A stretch of DNA of 34,725 nt from Accumulibacter sp. GTDB lineage: Bacteria > Pseudomonadota > Gammaproteobacteria > Burkholderiales > Rhodocyclaceae. Location: contig NZ_JAMTDV010000032.1 in the NCBI RefSeq assembly GCF_023806565.1, positions 1 through 34,725 of the forward strand, written 5' to 3'. Every line of letters starts with the position of its first letter. The stretch's first letter is position 1. Shown here piece after piece: positions 29,381 through 34,725 of this stretch. Made by a program: the position numbers and the translations under genes. The notes beneath the pieces were generated by a model. It saw only the letters and a list, made by a program, of their open reading frames with translations, was not told the origin of the DNA and made no database searches.

Positions 29381-30183
29381 CCGTGGCAGCGAGCGGGACA
29401 CCGCTGGCGCAGCCATTTGTTGCCGATGTCGTGACCCTGTTCCCGGAGATGTTTGCTGCGCTCACGCAGTCGGGGGTTACCCGTCGGGCACTGGAGTCCG
29501 GGCTGTGGAGTCTGCAGTTGTGGAATCCGCGAGATTTCACTTCGGACCGCCACCGCAGCGTCGATGATCGACCCTACGGCGGTGGTCCGGGAATGGTGAT
29601 GTTGTCGGCGCCGCTGGAAGCTGCCATCGACGCGGCACGGGCAAGGCAGCGGGCGAGCGGGGCGACGGCCAGTCGCGTCATCTGCCTGTCGCCACAAGGT
29701 TCGTTGCTGACCCATGCGCGCGTGTTGCAGTTGGCGCAGGCAGAGGAAGCCGTGGTGCTGGTCTGCGGGCGTTATGAAGGAATCGACGAGCGGCTCATCG
29801 GGCGCTGCGTCGACGAAGAAGTGTCCATCGGTGATTTTGTTCTTTCGGGGGGAGAAATCCCGGCGATGGCGTTGCTCGATGCAGTCGTCAGGCAACTGCC
29901 AGGCGTGCTGAACGACGCCGAGTCGGCACAACAGGATTCGTTTGTCGCGGGCCTGCTGGATTGCCCGCACTATACGCGGCCGGAGGAGTATGCCGGGCTG
30001 CGGGTACCGGAGGTGTTGCTGTCCGGTCACCACGAGGAAATACGGCGCTGGCGCCTGCAACAGGCGCTCGGCCGGACTTGGCAGCGACGTCCCGAGCTGT
30101 TGGCGGGGCGCTCGTTATCGATAACGGAAACGCAACTCCTGATGCAGTTTCAGGAGCAATGCGGTCAGGACAACAAAGCGTGA
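29362..30183 (+). CDS. trmD: tRNA (guanine-37-N1)-methyltransferase TrmD
   Basis: A SPOUT-class methyltransferase that makes m1G37 beside the anticodon of tRNAs reading CNN codons, preventing +1 frameshifts. The 273-residue product shows [21 protein letters not shown], then [42 protein letters not shown] (the knotted AdoMet pocket) and [20 protein letters not shown]. The ATG at 29362 overlaps rimM by 19 bases; a GTG at 29377 gives 268 residues, also reasonable, and the family core begins only at about residue 21. It sits third in the rpsP operon. Confidence 0.96.
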   Translation: MGSGLVTVAASGTPLAQPFVADVVTLFPEMFAALTQSGVTRRALESGLWSLQLWNPRDFTSDRHRSVDDRPYGGGPGMVMLSAPLEAAIDAARARQRASGATASRVICLSPQGSLLTHARVLQLAQAEEAVVLVCGRYEGIDERLIGRCVDEEVSIGDFVLSGGEIPAMALLDAVVRQLPGVLNDAESAQQDSFVAGLLDCPHYTRPEEYAGLRVPEVLLSGHHEEIRRWRLQQALGRTWQRRPELLAGRSLSITETQLLMQFQEQCGQDNKA

Positions 30184-30208
30184 TACACATGCATGGAGTA
30201 TTCATAAA

Positions 30209-30574
30209 ATGAATCTGATCGAGCAACTTGAGCAAGAAGAAATCGCCCGTCTGGGCAAGGTCATCCCGCCGTTTGCGCCGGGTGATACGGTCGTCGTGCA
30301 GGTCAAGGTGAAGGAAGGTACACGCGAGCGCCTGCAGGCTTACGAAGGTGTGGTCATTGCGAAGCGCAATCGCGGACTCAACTCCAGCTTCATCGTGCGC
30401 AAGGTTTCGTCGGGCGAAGGCGTCGAGCGCACTTTCCAGACGTACTCGCCGCTGGTCGCGTCGATCGAAATCAAACGTCGTGGCGACGTGCGCCGCGCCA
30501 AGCTGTACTATCTGCGCGAGCGTTCGGGCAAGTCGGCGCGCATCAAGGAAAAGCTGGTACGCAAGCAGCGCTGA
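30209..30574 (+). CDS. rplS: 50S ribosomal protein L19
   Basis: A 121-residue large-subunit protein at the 30S-50S interface. The conserved sequence is clear: [20 protein letters not shown], then [39 protein letters not shown] and [17 protein letters not shown]. The ATG at 30209 gives the usual family beginning, [12 protein letters not shown]. It is last in the rpsP-rimM-trmD-rplS operon and is followed after 27 bases by a strong terminator. Confidence 0.98.
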   Translation: MNLIEQLEQEEIARLGKVIPPFAPGDTVVVQVKVKEGTRERLQAYEGVVIAKRNRGLNSSFIVRKVSSGEGVERTFQTYSPLVASIEIKRRGDVRRAKLYYLRERSGKSARIKEKLVRKQR

Positions 30575-30601
30575 GCGCGAACGTTCCGGCAGCGGCAAGG
30601 A

Positions 30602-30637
30602 GCGGGGCGGGGTCGTCAGACGCCGCCCCGCTTTTCG
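30602..30637 (+). terminator. Intrinsic terminator after rplS
   Basis: GCGGGGCGG (30602-30610) and CCGCCCCGC (30623-30631) form a nine-base all-GC stem with a 12-base loop, followed by TTTTCG. It ends the ribosomal operon and separates it from the convergent folE2 gene. Confidence 0.82.
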
Positions 30638-30651
30638 TCGCAGGAAGGCTT

Positions 30652-31473
30652 TCAGCCGGTGGCAAGGCGCTTTTCGTTTTCGATCAGCGCATACGCCGAG
30701 TGATTGTGGATCGACTCAAAATTCTCCGACTCGATCACGTAGGCGTCGATCCGACGCTCGGCGTTGAGGCGCGCAGCGACGTCGCGCACCATGTCTTCGA
30801 CGAACTTTGGGTTGTCGTAAGCCCGCTCGGTGACGTACTTCTCGTCCGGACGCTTGAGTAGCCCGTACAACTCGCACGAGGCCTGCGCTTCGATGATCTC
30901 GACCAGTTCCTCGATCCACAGGTGCTCGTTGATGCGCACGGTGACGGTGACCTGCGAGCGCTGGTTGTGCGCGCCGCGCTCGGATATCTCCTTGGAACAT
31001 GGGCAGAGACTGGTGACCGGTACGGCGACCTTGATCGTGGAATCGATCACGCCGTGGCAAATCTCGCCGGTCAGCGTGACGTCGTAATCCATCAGACTCT
31101 GCACGCCCGATACCGGTGCCGACTTGTTGATGAAATACGGAAAGCTCATTTCGATATGGCCGGTTTCGGCCTCCAGCCGCAGCACCATCTCGCGCAGCAT
31201 GGCAGGGAAATTCTCGACCGAAATTTCGCGTTCGTGGCTGTTGAGAATCTCCACGAACCGCGACATGTGGGTGCCCTTGAAGTTGTGCGGCAGACCAACG
31301 TACATGTTGAACAGGGCAATCGTGTGCTGCACGCCGCCGGACTTGTCGAGCACCTTGACCGGGTGACGGATCGCCTTGATTCCCACCTTGTTGATGGCGA
31401 TCTGTCGGGTATCGGCCGAGCCCTGGACATCGGCCATCATCGCGGGGACTTGCGCGGTTTCGGGTGCGTTCAT
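30652..31473 (-). CDS. folE2: GTP cyclohydrolase FolE2 (type IB)
   Basis: FolE2 converts GTP to 7,8-dihydroneopterin triphosphate, the first step of folate synthesis. Unlike zinc-dependent FolE it can use other metals. The 273-residue product shows the family signatures [36 protein letters not shown] and [19 protein letters not shown] (catalytic Cys region 157-159) and ends [11 protein letters not shown]. Length is normal. It begins 32 bases after the dxs stop on the same strand and probably belongs to the xseB-ispA-dxs transcript. A zinc-responsive Zur site was looked for upstream and none was recognised, so constitutive use is likelier than induction by zinc starvation. Confidence 0.95.
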   Translation of the reverse strand: MNAPETAQVPAMMADVQGSADTRQIAINKVGIKAIRHPVKVLDKSGGVQHTIALFNMYVGLPHNFKGTHMSRFVEILNSHEREISVENFPAMLREMVLRLEAETGHIEMSFPYFINKSAPVSGVQSLMDYDVTLTGEICHGVIDSTIKVAVPVTSLCPCSKEISERGAHNQRSQVTVTVRINEHLWIEELVEIIEAQASCELYGLLKRPDEKYVTERAYDNPKFVEDMVRDVAARLNAERRIDAYVIESENFESIHNHSAYALIENEKRLATG

Positions 31474-31505
31474 TGCTGCTCCTGGTGGATTGGGGACGGA
31501 GCCGG

Positions 31506-33371
31506 CTACTGGGCTGCCGCCGCGCCCTGACGCTCTCGTACCGCGCGCACTATGCCGTCGCGGTCGAGGCCGATTTCGGCCAGCAGCAGCGCCTGTTCGC
31601 CGTGCTCGATGAAGTGGTCGGGAATTCCGAGGCGCAACAGACTTGCCGGGCCTGCGGCCTCTTCGAGCACGCGTTCGACCTCGGAGCCGGCGCCACCGAT
31701 CACCGCGTTCTCTTCGACGCTGACCAACAGCGAATGTTCCGCAGCCAGGGCGATGATCAATTCGCGGTCGATCGGCTTGACAAAGCGCATGTTGGCGACC
31801 GTGGCGTCGAGTTCATCAGCCGCGGCGAGTGCGGGCGACAGCATGCTGCCGAACGCCAGCAGCGCCACCCCCTTGCCGCGACGGCGGATTTCGCCCTTGC
31901 CGAGCGGCAGGCCGACGAGTTCCCGGTCGATGGTGACGCCCGTACCGCTGCCGCGCGGGTAGCGTACGGCGCTTGGACCGTCGAGGTGGTAGGCGGTAGT
32001 CAGCATCCTGCGACACTCGCTTTCGTCAGCAGGTGTCATCACCACCATGTTCGGAACGCAGGCCAGGAACGAGAGGTCGAAAGCGCCGTGGTGCGTGGGT
32101 CCGTCAGCCCCGACCAGTCCGCCACGATCGAGCGCGAAAACCACCGGCAGATTCTGCAGCGCCACGTCATGGATCAGTTGATCGTAACCGCGCTGCAGGA
32201 AGGTGGAGTAGATTGCCAGGACCGGGCGCAGTCCCTCGCAGGCCAGGCCAGCGGCGAAGGTGACGGCATGCTGTTCGGCGATCCCGACGTCGTAATAGCG
32301 ATCCGGGTAGCACTGGCTGAAGCGCAGCAGTCCGGAACCCTCGCGCATCGCCGGAGTGATGCCGACCAGCCTGGCGTCTGCCGCTGCCATGTCGCACAGC
32401 CAGTCGCCGAAGACCTGTGTATAGGTGGGCTTGCCGCCGCTCGCGCCGCCGGCGATGCCGACGTCCGGCTGGAACTTCGAAACCCCATGGTAGAGAACGG
32501 GATCGACCTCGGCCAGCTTGTAACCCTGGCCCTTCTTGGTGATCACGTGCAGGAACTGGGGACCCTTGAGATTCTTCAGGTTCTGCAGAGTCGGGACGAG
32601 CGATTCGAGGTCGTGGCCGTCGATCGGGCCGATGTAGTTGAAGCCCATTTCCTCGAACAGGGTGCCCGGTGTCAGCATGCCCTTGACGTGCTCTTCGGCG
32701 CGCTTGGCGAACTCGCGTAGCGAAGGCGAAAAATCGAGAATCTTCTCGCCCGCCTTGCGCGCGGCGTTGAAGCTGTTGCCGGAAAAAAGCCGTGCCAGAT
32801 AGCGGTTGAGGGCGCCCACCGCTGGCGAGATCGACATGTCATTGTCGTTGAGAACGACGAGCATGTCGGCGTCGGCGACACCTGCGTTGTTGAGCGCTTC
32901 GAAGGCCTGGCCGGCGGACATCGCGCCGTCGCCGATGATCGCCACGACCTTGCGGCTCTCGCCCCGCAGCTTGGCGGCCAGTGCCATGCCCAGCGCAGCG
33001 GAGATCGAGGTCGAGGAGTGGCCGACGCCGAAAGTATCGTACTGGCTCTCGCTGCGTTTCGGAAAGCCCGAAATGCCCCCGTGCATGCGCAGCCTCGCCA
33101 TCCCGGCGCGGCGGCCGGTGAGGACCTTGTGCGGGTAGGTCTGATGGCCCACGTCCCACACCAGACGGTCGTGCGGCGTGTCGAAGACGTGATGCAGGGC
33201 GACGGTGAGTTCGACCGTGCCGAGGTTGGACGAGAGATGCCCGCCGGTCCGGGCGACCGACTCAAGCAGAAAGGCGCGCAACTCGTCAGCCAGTTGCAGC
33301 AGTTGCCGACGATCGAGCTTGCGCACCTGCGCCGGATCGCTGATCGTGTCGAGTAGAGGGTAACGAGTCAT
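31506..33371 (-). CDS. dxs: 1-deoxy-D-xylulose-5-phosphate synthase
   Basis: A ThDP-dependent enzyme that joins pyruvate and glyceraldehyde 3-phosphate to make deoxyxylulose phosphate, the entry to the MEP isoprenoid pathway and a precursor of thiamine and pyridoxal phosphate. The 621-residue product has [19 protein letters not shown], the ThDP motif GDG-to-NN (147-149 and 161-162, in [18 protein letters not shown]), [15 protein letters not shown], the central transketolase domain ([27 protein letters not shown]) and the C-terminal domain (about 490-615). It follows ispA by 43 bases; the two enzymes act early and late in the same pathway. Confidence 0.97.
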   Translation of the reverse strand: MTRYPLLDTISDPAQVRKLDRRQLLQLADELRAFLLESVARTGGHLSSNLGTVELTVALHHVFDTPHDRLVWDVGHQTYPHKVLTGRRAGMARLRMHGGISGFPKRSESQYDTFGVGHSSTSISAALGMALAAKLRGESRKVVAIIGDGAMSAGQAFEALNNAGVADADMLVVLNDNDMSISPAVGALNRYLARLFSGNSFNAARKAGEKILDFSPSLREFAKRAEEHVKGMLTPGTLFEEMGFNYIGPIDGHDLESLVPTLQNLKNLKGPQFLHVITKKGQGYKLAEVDPVLYHGVSKFQPDVGIAGGASGGKPTYTQVFGDWLCDMAAADARLVGITPAMREGSGLLRFSQCYPDRYYDVGIAEQHAVTFAAGLACEGLRPVLAIYSTFLQRGYDQLIHDVALQNLPVVFALDRGGLVGADGPTHHGAFDLSFLACVPNMVVMTPADESECRRMLTTAYHLDGPSAVRYPRGSGTGVTIDRELVGLPLGKGEIRRRGKGVALLAFGSMLSPALAAADELDATVANMRFVKPIDRELIIALAAEHSLLVSVEENAVIGGAGSEVERVLEEAAGPASLLRLGIPDHFIEHGEQALLLAEIGLDRDGIVRAVRERQGAAAAQ

Positions 33372-33414
33372 TGTCTGGTTCGGCAGATACCTGCGATGGC
33401 ACGAAAAGTGAGGG

Positions 33415-34323
33415 CTAGAACTTGCGCCAGGTGATGAAATCGGTCAGTTCGACGAGACGTCGACAGCCGCCGCCGAAAACGGCGAGCGCACCGACCGCCT
33501 GCTCCCTGAGGTCGGCAGCAAACTCGCGTGCCCGTTCGAGTCCCATGACGCTGACGTAGGTCGGCTTGGTGGCGGCCGCATCCTTGCCGGCCGTCTTGCC
33601 CAGGGTCGCCGTGCTCGCCGTGCAGTCGAGGATGTCATCGACCACCTGGAAAAGCAGGCCGGCGCGCTTGGCAAAACGATCCAGCGATTCCCTCTCGGCG
33701 TCATCCAGCGCCTTGCCGCACAGGCCTCCGAGGAGGACGGCAGCACGCATCAGGGCTCCCGTCTTGAGTGCGTGCATCAATTCAAGTTCCGGCTGATTGA
33801 GCTGCTGGCCGACCGCTGCGAGGTCGATCGCCTGCCCACCGGCCATGCCGCAGGAGCCGCTGGCGCGCGCCAGGACGCGGATCATTTCGAGCTGCCGCCT
33901 GCCGTCGCCGAAATCATCCCGTGCCAGGAGCTCGAAAGCCAGCGACTGCAGACTGTCGCCAACCAGCAGGGCGGTTGCCTCGTCGTACTCGACATGGCAG
34001 GTCGGTCGTCCGCGTCGCAGGACGTCGTCATCCATGCAGGGGAGGTCGTCATGCACCAGCGAGTAGCTGTGTATCAGTTCCACGGCACTGGCGGCGACTT
34101 CCAGCCGTGCCGTCGAAGCCTCGGTCAATTCGCCGGCGGCAAACACGAGCAAGGGGCGAACCCGCTTGCCGCCGGCAAGGCTGGCGTAGCGCATGGCCTG
34201 GTGAAGACGGGCGGGAATCGCTTCGCCCGGCGGAAGGCTGCGAGCCAGCGCCGCTTCGACTCTTGTCTGAACGCTGCCCATCCAGTCCGGGAAGGACAGC
34301 AAGTGGGTTGCGGGGACAGTCAT
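33415..34323 (-). CDS. ispA: Farnesyl diphosphate synthase (polyprenyl synthetase)
   Basis: Builds farnesyl diphosphate from isopentenyl and dimethylallyl diphosphate, feeding quinone and undecaprenyl synthesis. The 302-residue product carries both aspartate-rich motifs: the first at D92-D99 ([10 protein letters not shown]) and the second at D229, D230 and D233 (VVDDILD). [11 protein letters not shown] near residue 51 and [10 protein letters not shown] near 187 are also present. Two residues between the aspartates of the first motif (DDLPCMD) are typical of bacterial short-chain synthases. It overlaps xseB by four bases (ATGA). The product length is inferred from family resemblance. Confidence 0.95.
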   Translation of the reverse strand: MTVPATHLLSFPDWMGSVQTRVEAALARSLPPGEAIPARLHQAMRYASLAGGKRVRPLLVFAAGELTEASTARLEVAASAVELIHSYSLVHDDLPCMDDDVLRRGRPTCHVEYDEATALLVGDSLQSLAFELLARDDFGDGRRQLEMIRVLARASGSCGMAGGQAIDLAAVGQQLNQPELELMHALKTGALMRAAVLLGGLCGKALDDAERESLDRFAKRAGLLFQVVDDILDCTASTATLGKTAGKDAAATKPTYVSVMGLERAREFAADLREQAVGALAVFGGGCRRLVELTDFITWRKF

Positions 34324-34607
34324 CGCGAATCTTCCCCGTTGGCGGCGAAATCACGCAGTGTGCCGCTTTCGAGCACCTGGATCTGGCGTTCGGCAGCGCC
34401 GAGTTGCTGCTGGCAGTGCTGCAACAGCTGGCTGCCGCGCCGGTATGCCGCCAATGATTCTTCCAGCGGCAGCCGGCCGCCCTCCATGTTCTGGACGATC
34501 TGCTCGAGTTCGGCGAGTGCCGCTTCGAACTTCAGTCCGCCGATGGCTGATTCCACCGCGTCGGGGCCTTTGGTGTCAACAGCTTGCTCGGGATTCGGTC
34601 GTGGCAT
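34320..34607 (-). CDS. xseB: Exodeoxyribonuclease VII small subunit
   Basis: XseB binds in several copies to XseA to form exonuclease VII, which degrades single-stranded DNA. The 95-residue product contains the conserved two-helix core KFEAALAELEQIVQNMEGGR, LPLEESLAAYRRGSQLLQHC and QQQLGAAERQIQVLE, with about 25 extra residues ahead of it (MPRPNPEQAVDTKGPDAVES). The ATG at 34607 is the first in frame after the promoter. It opens the xseB-ispA-dxs-folE2 run, and the xseB-ispA-dxs order is widely conserved. The partner gene xseA is not in the window. Confidence 0.95.
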   Translation of the reverse strand: MPRPNPEQAVDTKGPDAVESAIGGLKFEAALAELEQIVQNMEGGRLPLEESLAAYRRGSQLLQHCQQQLGAAERQIQVLESGTLRDFAANGEDSR

Positions 34608-34632
34608 GGGTAAGGATCAGCTCAAACCGATA

Positions 34633-34662
34633 AAAATAGCCCATTACCGGGCTTCGGGTCAA
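34633..34662 (-). promoter_or_regulatory. Candidate promoter of xseB-ispA-dxs-folE2
   Basis: On the minus strand TTGACC (34662-34657) and TATTTT (34638-34633) are spaced by 18 bases, with one and two mismatches to consensus. Transcription would start near 34626, about 19 bases before the xseB ATG. The spacer includes a small inverted repeat (AGCCC/GGGCT) followed by ATTTTTA, so the same stretch might instead be a terminator for a minus-strand gene to the right of the window. Confidence 0.5.
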
Positions 34663-34725
34663 ATGGAAAACATACCTTGGCGTATGTATCCGTGGTCCGC
34701 GCTGGCACCGCGCCGGCGGCTGCCC

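Noticed and set aside
34639-34649. Small AGCCC/GGGCT hairpin plus ATTTTTA on the minus strand as a terminator
   Set aside because: A five-base stem is weak and the same bases fit the spacer and -10 of the xseB promoter better; kept only as an alternative reading.
34663-34725. ATG at 34663 opening a plus-strand frame to the window edge (MENIPWRMYPWSALAP)
   Set aside because: Only 21 codons are visible, there is no good ribosome site, and the ATG abuts the -35 of the xseB promoter; not enough to call a gene.

Overview
The window is gene-dense, high-GC chromosomal DNA from a betaproteobacterium. Supporting this are the order zapA then 6S RNA, the divergent pair pepA-holC-valS / lptFG, the runs ilvB-ilvN-ilvC-pssA-leuA and rpsP-rimM-trmD-rplS, the set xseB-ispA-dxs, and DUF3619/DUF3106-type genes beside a sigma factor. 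The combination resembles Rhodocyclales (Accumulibacter/Propionivibrio-like). That placement is inferred from gene content remembered from these groups, not from a search. I see no insertion sequence, prophage, CRISPR array, tRNA or rRNA.

Layout. 1-1074: a minus-strand unit of a small coiled-coil (ZapB-like) gene, zapA, 6S RNA and a strong intrinsic terminator, behind a clear promoter. 1175-5191: a cobalamin riboswitch followed by btuB-btuC-btuD (outer-membrane receptor, inner-membrane permease, ATPase), so vitamin B12 uptake is controlled by B12; no btuF is present. 5331-9340, minus: thrH, purU, an ABC-F ATPase and a bacteriohemerythrin. 9513-14801, minus: pepA-holC-unknown-valS, with overlapping stops and starts in its first half. 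14876-17025, plus: lptF-lptG, the lipopolysaccharide export permease. 17033-18985, minus: a translationally coupled set of sigma-70-family factor, single-TM DUF3619 protein, exported DUF3106 protein and RDD membrane protein; its arrangement suggests a sigma factor with a membrane-bound control module.

19122-24934, plus: branched-chain amino acid synthesis (ilvB, ilvN, ilvC), a terminator, then pssA and leuA. 24966-28271: wrbA and a DUF2069 membrane protein (minus), yihY (plus), and a 502-residue protein with a PilZ-like C-terminal domain (minus). 28571-30574, plus: the ribosome and tRNA-maturation operon rpsP-rimM-trmD-rplS, closed by a terminator. 30652-34607, minus: xseB-ispA-dxs-folE2, joining exonuclease VII small subunit, isoprenoid synthesis and a folate-pathway GTP cyclohydrolase behind one promoter.

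Most of the window is ordinary core genome. The items most worth checking are the sigma factor cluster (whose sigma gene appears to need a CTG start), two genes whose start codons lie 6-7 bases from a -10 hexamer (possible leaderless mRNAs), the PilZ-like protein with a palindrome in its upstream region, and the riboswitch-controlled B12 operon lacking its binding protein.
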